Made by a program: the position numbers and the translations under genes. Under the pieces are notes generated by a model that made no database searches, was not told the origin of the DNA, and was given only the letters and a program-made list of their open reading frames with translations. Positions 1 to 7,101 of a stretch of DNA of 13,349 nucleotides are shown here, piece by piece. Numbering within the stretch: the stretch's first letter is position 1; every line of letters begins with the position of its first letter. The DNA is from Lentisphaeria bacterium UBA1784 (GTDB lineage: Bacteria; Verrucomicrobiota; Lentisphaeria; Victivallales; Victivallaceae), in NCBI GenBank assembly GCA_002315455.1, contig DCGG01000013.1, forward strand, positions 1 through 13,349, read 5' to 3'.

Positions 1-1
1 C

Positions 2-985
2 GTTTCCAAGGCGGAACTCTGCCCCTTCGACGAAAATCCCCTCACCCTTCAGGGCGGAAACTTCCTCACCATCGCCAACCGCGCCCCCAGCAAATACACC
101 AGTTTCTCGCGGAATATTCAGGTGCGGCGCTCCAACGTGACGCTCCGCAACATCCGTCACGAAGTCACGGGCGAAGGCAAGACGGGCGCACCCTACTGCG
201 GCTTCATCAACATCGGGTTCTGCTCCGACATTCTCGTGGAGGATTGCCAACTCTCCGGGCACAAGACCTACTACGGCATCGGCAGCGCCGGGGTGCGGGT
301 GGCCAACGGCACGTATGACATCATGGCGCACAAATCGGTCAACATCACCCTGCGCCGTTGCACTCAGCTCAACGATTTCCGCGACACGAAATACTGGGGC
401 ATCTTCGCCTCCAACGACTGCAAGAACATCCTTTTCGACCACTGCGTGCTCTCCCGCTTCGACGCTCACCACGGCGCCCACAACGTGACCATTCTGGACT
501 GCACGCTCGGCTCCAGCGGCATTGCCTCCACCGGGCAGGGCCTGCTCCGGGTGGAGCGGACCACCGTTTACGCCCGGAATTTCATCCCGCTCCGGACCGA
601 CTACGGCGCCACCTGGGACGGCGAGATCGTCGTCAGGAACTGCACGCAGGTGGGCGGCGAATGTTTCCTCTACGCCTACCGGAAGTTCGGACATGACTTC
701 GGGCATCCCTGTGCCATGCCGCGGAAGATCACCATCGACGGCTTCAGTTGCAAGATGGACGCCCGCTCCGGGAAGTCCAAGACGCCCTATCTGCCCTACG
801 TGCTGATCCGGTGCAAATATACGACCGCTGACGTGGAGAAGGGAGGAAGCGATTACCCGCTGATCAAAGAACTGAACATCCGCGGCTTCAAGTCGCTGAA
901 CGGCAAACCGGTACCGCTTTCCGACGAGCCGGAAGTGTTCAAGGAACTGAAACTTACCGGAGATACCCGCCAAGTGCTTCGCTGA
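2..985 (+). CDS. Secreted-type right-handed beta-helix protein, 5' end cut off by window
   Basis: The frame is open from base 2 to the TGA at 983-985 and gives 327 residues with no start, so the gene begins left of the window. A GTG at 122 could be mistaken for a start, but the 40 codons before it (VSKAELCPFDEN... through GGNFLTIANRAPSKYTS) align without gaps to the next gene (VSKAILQPIDEK..., GGHFVTIANQAPTKYTS). The visible part matches residues 189-514 of that neighbour almost residue for residue, with about two thirds identity in the core. Shared motifs include RNIRHE, SGHKTY, WGIFASNDCKN, FDHC.LSR, LDC.LG, RTTVY, DYGATW, CTQVG and HDFGHPC. The regular spacing of short beta strands and recurring N, C and D turns is typical of single-stranded parallel beta-helix (pectate-lyase-like) folds. 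Substrate and chemistry cannot be told from this part. The missing N-terminus probably carries a signal peptide and a GxKGDG..DD element as in the neighbour. Fold confidence is good; function is open. Confidence 0.85.
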   Translation, partial: VSKAELCPFDENPLTLQGGNFLTIANRAPSKYTSFSRNIQVRRSNVTLRNIRHEVTGEGKTGAPYCGFINIGFCSDILVEDCQLSGHKTYYGIGSAGVRVANGTYDIMAHKSVNITLRRCTQLNDFRDTKYWGIFASNDCKNILFDHCVLSRFDAHHGAHNVTILDCTLGSSGIASTGQGLLRVERTTVYARNFIPLRTDYGATWDGEIVVRNCTQVGGECFLYAYRKFGHDFGHPCAMPRKITIDGFSCKMDARSGKSKTPYLPYVLIRCKYTTADVEKGGSDYPLIKELNIRGFKSLNGKPVPLSDEPEVFKELKLTGDTRQVLR

Positions 986-991
986 AGGGAG
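985..991 (+). promoter_or_regulatory. Shine-Dalgarno overlapping the upstream stop codon
   Basis: AAGGGAG begins on the last base of the TGA stop of the first beta-helix gene and lies 8 nt before the ATG at 1000. It fixes the start of the second copy and suggests translational coupling of the tandem pair. Confidence 0.75.
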
Positions 992-999
992 TTTCCGCC

Positions 1000-2544
1000 A
1001 TGAAAATTTTTTTCAAAGTCACCATTGCCATGCTCGCCGCCGCAGGGACTCTTTCGCTTGCCGGCGCAGAAAAGTTCATCACCTACGAGGAGTTCGGCGC
1101 CAAGGGTGACGGAAGGACCGATGACATGAAGGCCATCGCCGCCGCCCACGCCGCCGCCAATGCAAAAGGCCTTCCGGTGAAGGCCGCGGCGGGCAAGACC
1201 TACTACGTCAGGGATATTTCCGTCGGCGCCGTTGTGCAGACCGATACCGACTTCGGGACGGCGAAGTTCATCATCGACGACACCGACTGCTTCGATCAGC
1301 GGAACCAGTCGGCCTTCACGGTCGCGCCCACCGCGAAAGCCACCGACGTGGCGGATAAACTCCCCTCGCTTAAAATCGGGCAGAAAAACATCGGTTTCGC
1401 CCCCGGCGTCCCGGCGATGATCTCCCTTTCCAACGACCGCAAGCACCACTACATCCGCGCCGGCGGAAACCGGGACAAAGGCAAGCCCATGCTGGACTCC
1501 ATCCGGGTGGACAAGGAGGGCAACGTCGATCCAACCGTGCCGCTTCGCTGGGATTTCGACCACGTCTCCAAGGCGATCCTGCAGCCCATTGACGAAAAGA
1601 CCATCACCGTGCAGGGCGGGCACTTCGTCACCATCGCCAATCAGGCGCCCACGAAATACACCAGTTACCGCCGTGGCATCCGGATCACCCGCGCCAACGT
1701 GATCGTGCGGAACATCCGCCACGAAATCACGGGAGAAGGCGACCATGGCGCGCCTTACAGCGGATTTCTGCAGTCTGCGGATACCTGTAACGTGCTTTTC
1801 GAGGACTGCTTCGTCTCCGGGCACAAGACCTATGCCAGCATTGGCCGTGCCGGACACATGGTCGATAACGGGACCTATGATCTTTCCACCTACAATACGC
1901 TGGACGTGACCCTGCGCCGGTGCATCCAGACCGATGACATCCGGGACACCAAAAAATGGGGCATCTTCGCCTCCAATGACTGCAAGAACATCACCTTCGA
2001 CCACTGCCGTCTCTCCCGGTACGATTCCCACCGGGGGGTGCACAATCTGACCATTCTCGACTGCATTCTCGGGCATCAGGGGGTCGCCGCCACCGGGACG
2101 GGAACGCTCCGAATCGAGCGTACCACCGTTTACAGCAAGTATTTCATACGGTTCCGGGGGGATTATGGCGCCACGTGGACAGGCAAAGTCATCATCAAGG
2201 ACTGCACGCAGGTGGGGCGTTCCGCCGTCTTCTGCGTGTGGCGGAGCTGGGGACATGATTTCGGACATCCCTGCTCCATGCCGGGAAAAATCGTCATCGA
2301 CGGTCTCACCTGCAAGGAAGACGCCATCGCCAAACGGGAAAAAGTGCCGCAGCCCATGGTCCTTTTCCGGTGCGGTTATACGGCGGAAGACATGAAAAAA
2401 CCAGGACCGGCTTATCCGCTGATCCGGGAACTGGAACTTCACCGCCTCAAGCCGCTGAAGGGCAAAACGATGCCCATCGCCGACTATCCGGAAGTTTTCA
2501 AAGACCTGAAGATCACGGGTGACGCCAGCACCGTCCCCCGCTGA
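1000..2544 (+). CDS. Secreted right-handed beta-helix protein (pectate lyase superfamily), complete tandem paralog
   Basis: This 514-residue protein begins with a typical Sec signal peptide: basic MKIFFK, a hydrophobic core, and likely cleavage after LAGA at about residue 23. Next comes YEEFGAKGDGRTDD (residues 29-42), the entry motif of the pectate-lyase-3/GH28-like beta-helix superfamily. From about residue 189 it is a colinear paralog of the gene before it. The start is fixed by an AAGGGAG Shine-Dalgarno at 985-991, 8 nt upstream and touching the previous stop codon, so the pair is very likely co-translated. Members of this superfamily cut or bind acidic or branched polysaccharides outside the cytoplasm. 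Likely catalytic candidates are acidic and histidine residues conserved in both copies (HDFGHPC, DYGATW, FDHC), but no known catalytic signature can be assigned, so lyase, hydrolase or epimerase activity are all possible. It converges on the minus-strand transporter gene with an 18-nt gap. Confidence 0.9.
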   Translation: MKIFFKVTIAMLAAAGTLSLAGAEKFITYEEFGAKGDGRTDDMKAIAAAHAAANAKGLPVKAAAGKTYYVRDISVGAVVQTDTDFGTAKFIIDDTDCFDQRNQSAFTVAPTAKATDVADKLPSLKIGQKNIGFAPGVPAMISLSNDRKHHYIRAGGNRDKGKPMLDSIRVDKEGNVDPTVPLRWDFDHVSKAILQPIDEKTITVQGGHFVTIANQAPTKYTSYRRGIRITRANVIVRNIRHEITGEGDHGAPYSGFLQSADTCNVLFEDCFVSGHKTYASIGRAGHMVDNGTYDLSTYNTLDVTLRRCIQTDDIRDTKKWGIFASNDCKNITFDHCRLSRYDSHRGVHNLTILDCILGHQGVAATGTGTLRIERTTVYSKYFIRFRGDYGATWTGKVIIKDCTQVGRSAVFCVWRSWGHDFGHPCSMPGKIVIDGLTCKEDAIAKREKVPQPMVLFRCGYTAEDMKKPGPAYPLIRELELHRLKPLKGKTMPIADYPEVFKDLKITGDASTVPR

Positions 2545-2562
2545 CGTTCGATCCGCAAAGTT

Positions 2563-3954
2563 TTACGCGGCCTTTTGGTCTGGGTCCGGCGGCACGTAGC
2601 CCCGATCTCCGCCGTATTCCTTGAACTTCTTCAGGACGAGGCCCAGTCCGCCCACCGCAAGACAGCAGAAGATCACGCAGATCAGAAACACCACCGGGTA
2701 GTCGAAGCGGTCCACCAGAATGCCGAAGCACAGCGGACTGATGGTCCCGAGGATGCAGGTCATGATCGTGTTGGCGGAGTGGAACTGCGCGAAGAGCAGT
2801 CTCGGGAAGAGCCGCGGCAGAAGCGAGGCGCTCACCGTGTAGTAGATCCCGGAGATCAGCACGTGGAAGAAGAGCACGATCTCGAAATTCTTCACGTCCG
2901 TCACGAAGAACCAGCCGATCATCATGGTGACTCCGTAGCAGATCAGCGACACCATGGTGGCCCGGATCGGATGGATCTTGTCGGTGATCCAGCCCAGCGG
3001 GATGCTCAGAAGAAAACTGCCGATGTAAGCGTAGGCGAAGATCCGGCCATAGACCGCCATGTCCACGTTGATGTGCTTTGCGAAGCGCACCGCGTACATG
3101 TTGAAGGGGGAGCAGGAGAAGCTCCCGAGGGAGGCCACCACGATCAGAAGAATGTAGTAGGGATGGCTGAAGCACTGCCGGAAGTAGGTCATGATCGGCA
3201 GGAAGATCCGCTGCAGGAGGGAGAGGCCTGCGGGGATTGGTTCCGGCGGCGGATATTCGCCTTCCTTGATCCGGGTGCAGAGCACGGTCAGGCCCACCGC
3301 ATAGAGGGCGGCGACGCCGACGAAGATGTAGAGGTAATAACTCTCCACCAATCCCAGCAGAACGTAGTTGAACAGGATCCCCGCGCCGAGGCTGATGACC
3401 CGGATGAAGGCGAAGAAACGGCCCAGCATCTCCGGCGGCACCACGTCGTTGAAGAGCGCCGTGGAGAGGCATCCGGCGAGGGAGGCTCCGAAGTCCAGCA
3501 GGACCCAGAAGAACGCAAAGCAGATGATGCAGGCCGTATTGTAGGAGAGCGCCGGGATAAGATGCATGAGCTGCGTGCCGAGGATGGTGGTGAAGCCCAG
3601 ACCACCCGCGCCGATAACCACGAAGGGCGTGGTGAAGATCAGGAATGGGATTCTTCGTCCCAGCCTCCCCCGGTGCCGGTCGGAAAGGTAGCTTAAGATC
3701 GGGCAGAGGAAGATGCTGGTGAAACTGGGAAACGCCAGAATGATCAGCGAATAGAGCAGTTCGGAGATATCGAATTTGCTGATGAGCAAGGTGGCGCTGG
3801 CGCCGATGGCCCGGTCCTTCAGCGCCCACGGAAAGTCTCCTCCCAGCAGGGTGATGAAGAGCAGGACCAGGCCTCCGAAGGTGTAGGTCAGCGTCCCGGC
3901 CCGGTAGATCTTCTTTGCCGAAGCCGTGTTTTGAGTTGCGTTGTCGGTTCCCAT
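2563..3954 (-). CDS. MFS sugar transporter, GPH (glycoside-pentoside-hexuronide:cation symporter)-like
   Basis: This is a very hydrophobic 463-residue integral membrane protein with about twelve predicted membrane segments. The loop between segments 2 and 3 carries SDRHRGRLGRRIPF (residues 91-104), the D-R-x-x-G-R-x-G-R-R signature of MFS and GPH transporters. NDVVPPEMLGRFFA (169-182) matches the loop seen in GPH/SLC45-like carriers. The hydrophilic tail ends in YGGDRGYVPPDP. An ATG 21 nt further upstream would add seven residues, but the perfect AGGAGGA at 3961-3967 sits 6 nt before the ATG at 3952-3954, so MGTDN is the start. Family knowledge suggests cation-coupled uptake of glycosides, hexuronides or oligosaccharides through the inner membrane; the exact substrate is unknown. 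It is the last gene of the minus-strand cluster but is separated from the gene before it by 108 nt of AT-rich DNA, so it may be transcribed separately. It would import products released by the lyase and beta-helix proteins. Confidence 0.87.
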   Translation of the reverse strand: MGTDNATQNTASAKKIYRAGTLTYTFGGLVLLFITLLGGDFPWALKDRAIGASATLLISKFDISELLYSLIILAFPSFTSIFLCPILSYLSDRHRGRLGRRIPFLIFTTPFVVIGAGGLGFTTILGTQLMHLIPALSYNTACIICFAFFWVLLDFGASLAGCLSTALFNDVVPPEMLGRFFAFIRVISLGAGILFNYVLLGLVESYYLYIFVGVAALYAVGLTVLCTRIKEGEYPPPEPIPAGLSLLQRIFLPIMTYFRQCFSHPYYILLIVVASLGSFSCSPFNMYAVRFAKHINVDMAVYGRIFAYAYIGSFLLSIPLGWITDKIHPIRATMVSLICYGVTMMIGWFFVTDVKNFEIVLFFHVLISGIYYTVSASLLPRLFPRLLFAQFHSANTIMTCILGTISPLCFGILVDRFDYPVVFLICVIFCCLAVGGLGLVLKKFKEYGGDRGYVPPDPDQKAA

Positions 3955-3960
3955 GATTTT

Positions 3961-3967
3961 TCCTCCT
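3961..3967 (-). promoter_or_regulatory. Strong Shine-Dalgarno that decides the transporter start
   Basis: On the minus strand AGGAGGA lies 6 nt before the ATG at 3954. The alternative in-frame ATG at 3975 lies upstream of this site and has no SD of its own, so the shorter 463-residue protein is preferred. Confidence 0.85.
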
Positions 3968-4062
3968 CGTTGCATATTTGAAAACCGGTAAACTTTTTGT
4001 TGTATAGCCGTTAAACGAAACTGTGCGCCAGTTTATTGTGCCGCAATTGTAAACTTTTCATT
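3968..4062 (-). promoter_or_regulatory. Probable promoter/operator region of the transporter gene
   Basis: This is the longest intergenic stretch in the window (108 nt in all) and is clearly more AT-rich than the genes around it. On the minus strand TATACA at 4001-4006 could be a -10 box about 47 nt before the start codon, although no good -35 box stands 16-18 nt upstream. A perfect inverted repeat, AAACTG-TGCGC-CAGTTT (4018-4034), would overlap the -35 position, a usual place for a repressor or activator of sugar genes. The 10-mer GTAAACTTTT occurs twice in the same direction (3988-3997 and 4049-4058) and flanks it. I see no terminator with a T-run. Regulation by a LacI-, GntR- or AraC-type protein is possible; no regulator gene lies in the window. 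Confidence 0.45.
4018..4034. repeat. Perfect 6-5-6 inverted repeat, candidate operator
   Basis: The sequence AAACTGTGCGCCAGTTT has 6-bp arms that match perfectly around a 5-bp centre. Length and symmetry fit a site for a dimeric regulator; the hairpin is short and has no following T-run, so it is not a terminator. It lies just upstream of the possible -10 box of the transporter gene. Confidence 0.5.
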
Positions 4063-6216
4063 TTACGGCGTTTTCTTCAGAAGGTGTTCGCAGTTGATGA
4101 TCTTTTCCAGAAGGTCGTTCTCGGTGTAGAGGTAGTGGTTGCTGGCTTCGAAGCCCAGCCGGGAATCCTGCCGGACCAGCCGGAACATCCGGAGTGCGAG
4201 GTCGCGCTCTTCCCGGAGGATCTCCCGGTCGCCCCGGGTGCGGACCCAGCGGATCTGCAAGTAAGTGCTTTGGAAGTGGCAGTAGGCCGCTTCCGCCACC
4301 GACAGGAGGTCCTTCAGCGCTTCCCCTGCGGCTCCGGCAAGGTCCGGATGCCGCAGTTCGTCCAGCCCCTTCTGCCACCCCTCTGCAAGCCGCCGGAAGG
4401 CCTCCTCCAGCGTTTCCGCGGGGATCGGTTCCGGCAGAGGATTGGCGGCCACGTTGCCTTTGGCGCCCCGCCAACTCTCCAGGTCGTCGAAGGGGAAACC
4501 GATCATGGAGGCGCTGCGCCCGGTGGGTTCCGGGTAGAGCAGGTTCATGGGGCCGTAGTTCTGGGGGGCGAAGTAGAGCACATTGGTCCGGTCGCAGGGA
4601 AACCACTTGCGGAAGGCTTCGGAAAAAAGAGTCCACGCCTTCAAAATGACCGGAGCGGCGGTTGAGCCGAACTTCCGTTCCGCAAGTTCCCTGCGGTCGC
4701 AGGAGAGGAGTTCCAGATTTCCTCCGGGATAGCCGCCGAGGGTCCACGAGAGCATGAGGGCGCTGACTCCGACCTGCTTCAGGTTGGCGATGTGTTCCTC
4801 CGCGAGGTCCGGTACAGGGATGTAGGGCAAGGACGAGAGTTCCCAACTGCTGTTGAACTGCACCTTCGCCATGGCGGGGATCCCCCGGGCGAACAGCGTA
4901 CGCCAGATCCGCAGCGCCGGAATTCCCGGTCCCGGCTTGCTGATGGAGTAATCCCGCACCCGCCCCTTGTGCCCGAGGCATTCGGTGGCAAGATCGGTCT
5001 CGCTGACTGCCATGACCATAATGTCGGAACGCAGTTGTTTCAGCACGGACTGCGGGTCCTTCCAAGCCCAGTTGTAGGCGATCATGGCGGCCTCGGGAGC
5101 CACGGAGTGCATGGCTTCGGCGATGAGGTTGTTGACTTCGGCGGCAAGTTCGTCGGCGGAGCGTTCCGCACAGCGGGGGCAGTGCGTGCTCCGGGACTTG
5201 CAGTGGGTGAGGTTCTCCGACATGGTGATGGTGAAGACGCCGCCGAGGCCGGGCACGTCGGAAAAGAGCCGCTTCACCCCCTCTGCGAGGGCGCTTCGGA
5301 CTTCCGGGACGCTGGTGCAGAGGGCGAAATTGCCGACTCCCTCGTCAGGGGCGCCCTTCCAGCCGGGATGTTCCGCGAAGAAAGCCTCCGGCATGGAACG
5401 GGGTTCGTTGAAGTACAGGATCACCCGAATGCCGTACTTCCCCGCCCGCTCCACCAGACGGCGGAGGTTCTGCTGACGGCGCTCCCAGTTGCGGGAGCAG
5501 GGCTGTTGCTCCCCCAGCCAGGGGACGAGGGTGTAGAGTGTTCCCTGCATCCATACGGCATTGATGCCGCAGGCGGCGTAGTCCTTCAGCAGGCCCTCCG
5601 GATAGGAATCCAGTTCGTCGTCCAGCAGGGGATCGCCGTAGAGGGCGCTGTAGCTGTAGATCATTTTGAGGGAGAAGTCCGGCGCGTCCGCACTCCGGGG
5701 AAGCGGTTTCGCCTTCCCGTACTGCGAGAGGAAATGAAACGGCGCCTCCGTGAGGGGGGCGGAAGCCAGCGCCTCCCGGACCGTGGCCCGAATTTGCGCC
5801 GTTCTTTCCGCCTCCTCCGGCGAGAGGGCGCGGCAGCGAACCGTCGGGCAGACCGGCTTGCAGAGGCCCAGCTTGTGAAAGAGGAAGTCATCCTCCTTCA
5901 GGGTGAAGGCGAGGCGTTCCGGAGTCCATCCGAGAAGTTCCAGCAACTGCGGGTAGTCCAGCAGTTCCCAATTCCGGCGGATGATGGTCTGAAATCCCCG
6001 GTCCCGCCAAAGCGGAAGCTGGTCCGGACGGTTTGGAAGTCCGAGGGCTTCGGCGGCGGCGCAGATCTCCTCCGCAGAGGCGCCGAGGACTTTCCCCAGC
6101 ACCTCCGCCGGGACAAGGTTCCAGTTGCGCCAGATCACCGCCTGAAAGGGGGCGGGAAAGTGGGGAAACTGCAGAGCATCAATGCGTTCTCCTCGGGGAA
6201 GGTCAGCTGTCGTCAT
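4063..6216 (-). CDS. Uncharacterised predicted TIM-barrel glycosidase-like protein with N-terminal helical repeat pair
   Basis: The product has 717 residues and no signal peptide, so it is probably cytoplasmic. Residues 25-60 and 76-117 form two related helical units: WRNWNLVPAEVLGKVLGAS, then RRNWELLDYPQLLELLGWT followed by KEDDFLFHKLG. From about 182 to 495 the pattern of strand-loop-helix (KMIYSYSALYGDP, GINAVWMQGTLY, YGIRVILYFNEPRSMP, GGVFTITMSEN, AMIAYNWAW, DIMVMAVSETD, VSALMLSWTLGGYPGG) fits a TIM barrel like those of GH20- or DUF4838/GH163-type glycosidases. The segment SENLTHCKSRSTHCPRC (333-349) has a C-x6-C-x2-C cluster after the expected active-site strand, as in DUF4838-like proteins. 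The C-terminal 200 residues are helical. Glu270 (FNEPR) and Glu334 (TMSEN) are candidate acidic active-site residues; this is inference. The start has a Shine-Dalgarno AAGGAGG at 6226-6232, overlapping the upstream stop codon. I recognise the architecture from uncharacterised bacterial proteins but know no activity for it. Confidence 0.8.
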   Translation of the reverse strand: MTTADLPRGERIDALQFPHFPAPFQAVIWRNWNLVPAEVLGKVLGASAEEICAAAEALGLPNRPDQLPLWRDRGFQTIIRRNWELLDYPQLLELLGWTPERLAFTLKEDDFLFHKLGLCKPVCPTVRCRALSPEEAERTAQIRATVREALASAPLTEAPFHFLSQYGKAKPLPRSADAPDFSLKMIYSYSALYGDPLLDDELDSYPEGLLKDYAACGINAVWMQGTLYTLVPWLGEQQPCSRNWERRQQNLRRLVERAGKYGIRVILYFNEPRSMPEAFFAEHPGWKGAPDEGVGNFALCTSVPEVRSALAEGVKRLFSDVPGLGGVFTITMSENLTHCKSRSTHCPRCAERSADELAAEVNNLIAEAMHSVAPEAAMIAYNWAWKDPQSVLKQLRSDIMVMAVSETDLATECLGHKGRVRDYSISKPGPGIPALRIWRTLFARGIPAMAKVQFNSSWELSSLPYIPVPDLAEEHIANLKQVGVSALMLSWTLGGYPGGNLELLSCDRRELAERKFGSTAAPVILKAWTLFSEAFRKWFPCDRTNVLYFAPQNYGPMNLLYPEPTGRSASMIGFPFDDLESWRGAKGNVAANPLPEPIPAETLEEAFRRLAEGWQKGLDELRHPDLAGAAGEALKDLLSVAEAAYCHFQSTYLQIRWVRTRGDREILREERDLALRMFRLVRQDSRLGFEASNHYLYTENDLLEKIINCEHLLKKTP

Positions 6217-6225
6217 GGGATCTTG

Positions 6226-6232
6226 CCTCCTT
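6226..6232 (-). promoter_or_regulatory. Shine-Dalgarno overlapping the stop of the deacetylase gene
   Basis: AAGGAGG shares its two A residues with the TAA stop (6231-6233) of the upstream gene and stands 9 nt before the ATG at 6216. This fixes the start of the 717-residue protein and points to translational coupling within an operon. Confidence 0.8.
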
Positions 6233-7061
6233 ATTTCGCGGGGGGTTCCACCCGGAAAAGTTCCCGGAACTCCTCCACGGTGACCTTGCTGCCGTAGGGG
6301 GTGTACTCGAAGGACTCCGCCTGCTTGACGGCGCGTCCCGCTTCCCCGTAGGTCTCGATCAAGGTCTGCCGCGCCTGATTGGCGGCATCCACGTAGCGGA
6401 CGCCCCAGTATTTGTCGAGGTAGGCCTTCTTCTCCTCCCAGGTCATGCGCGCCGAATCAATGGTGACGCCCTTTTCCGAAGCCAGCCATTCGTAGAACTG
6501 GGAGACGTGGCAGTCCAACTGGTGGAACTTCAACTCCATCCAGTCATCCACCGGTACCGCCGCATCCGGGCGGAAGGGACGCGGATCGGTGAAGGCGTCG
6601 AAGACGAAACCATAGACCGGATTCTTGGCCGGGATCGGGGTCTCCGGGCAGTAGTGAGGCACTTGCGTGAGGTAGGCGGCATCCAGCACCAGCTGGCCGG
6701 TGGCCCGATGGTCCGCGTGGTAGTCGCAGAGGCGGTGGGTCAGCACCACGTCCGGCTGGAACTTCCGGATCATCCGGATCACCCGCTTGCGGTTTTCAAG
6801 CGAGGGGGTCAGTTCGCAGTCGCCCACGTCGGTCCAGACCTCATATTCGCAGATGCCGGAGACCTCCTTGGAGGCCTGCGCCTCCAGATAGCGGCGCTTG
6901 GCCAGCGCGTCCGGAGTCATCGTCTGATGCCCCATGTTGCCGTTGCAGAGCGAAGCGAATTTCACCACGTGCCCCGCCTTCACCAGCTGGGCGGCAGTTC
7001 CTCCGAAGCGGATATCCGCATCATCGGGATGGGCAGTGATGATCAGATAACGTCTTTGCAT
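6231..7061 (-). CDS. PIG-L/LmbE family deacetylase
   Basis: This 276-residue protein begins with MQRRYLIITAHPDDADIRFGG. AHPDD (residues 10-14) is the defining metal-binding motif of PIG-L/LmbE N-deacetylases (MshB, BshB, GlcNAc-PI de-N-acetylase), where His11 and Asp14 bind zinc and Asp13 is the likely general base. The second motif HADHRA (115-120) matches the family's HPDH element and supplies the third zinc ligand, probably His118. Length fits the family. No signal peptide is present, so it acts in the cytoplasm. Relatives remove acetyl groups from GlcNAc-type amino sugars; here the substrate could be an acetylated sugar or oligosaccharide produced by the neighbouring enzymes, which is inference. 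A weak SD, AGGAAG at 7073-7078, lies 11 nt before the start. The gene is 14 nt from the next and 40 nt from the one before, so it is inside the operon. Family assignment is firm, substrate is not. Confidence 0.92.
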   Translation of the reverse strand: MQRRYLIITAHPDDADIRFGGTAAQLVKAGHVVKFASLCNGNMGHQTMTPDALAKRRYLEAQASKEVSGICEYEVWTDVGDCELTPSLENRKRVIRMIRKFQPDVVLTHRLCDYHADHRATGQLVLDAAYLTQVPHYCPETPIPAKNPVYGFVFDAFTDPRPFRPDAAVPVDDWMELKFHQLDCHVSQFYEWLASEKGVTIDSARMTWEEKKAYLDKYWGVRYVDAANQARQTLIETYGEAGRAVKQAESFEYTPYGSKVTVEEFRELFRVEPPAK

Positions 7062-7101
7062 TTTTTTCTTTTCTTCCTGTGATCATTCGTTCAAGGGCAC
7101 C

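Noticed and set aside
853..2442. A 529-codon minus-strand open frame opposite the second beta-helix gene
   Set aside because: It is in codon register with the real gene, shows no domain, and would run across the join of two clearly coding genes that have a signal peptide, an SD and paralogy in their favour.
2554..2576. Possible terminator: CCGC...GCGG followed by CCTTTT
   Set aside because: The stem is only 4 bp with a loop of about 9 nt and four T residues, and it overlaps the end of the transporter coding sequence; it is too weak to call.
2575..3696. A 373-codon + strand open frame opposite the transporter gene
   Set aside because: The His/Glu/Asp-rich translation is the reverse reading of membrane-segment codons and lies in codon register with the transporter.
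3952..3975. Longer transporter start at 3975, adding seven residues
   Set aside because: The strong AGGAGGA lies between the two ATGs, and the upstream ATG has no SD; the downstream ATG at 3954 is the better start.
4792..6297. A 501-codon + strand open frame opposite the 717-residue gene
   Set aside because: It is a shadow in codon register with the real gene (same argument about TTA, CTA and TCA). The product is low-complexity and matches no family I recognise.
6033..7082. A 349-codon + strand open frame opposite the PIG-L gene
   Set aside because: It is a register shadow of the PIG-L gene, whose AHPDD and HADHRA motifs establish the coding strand.
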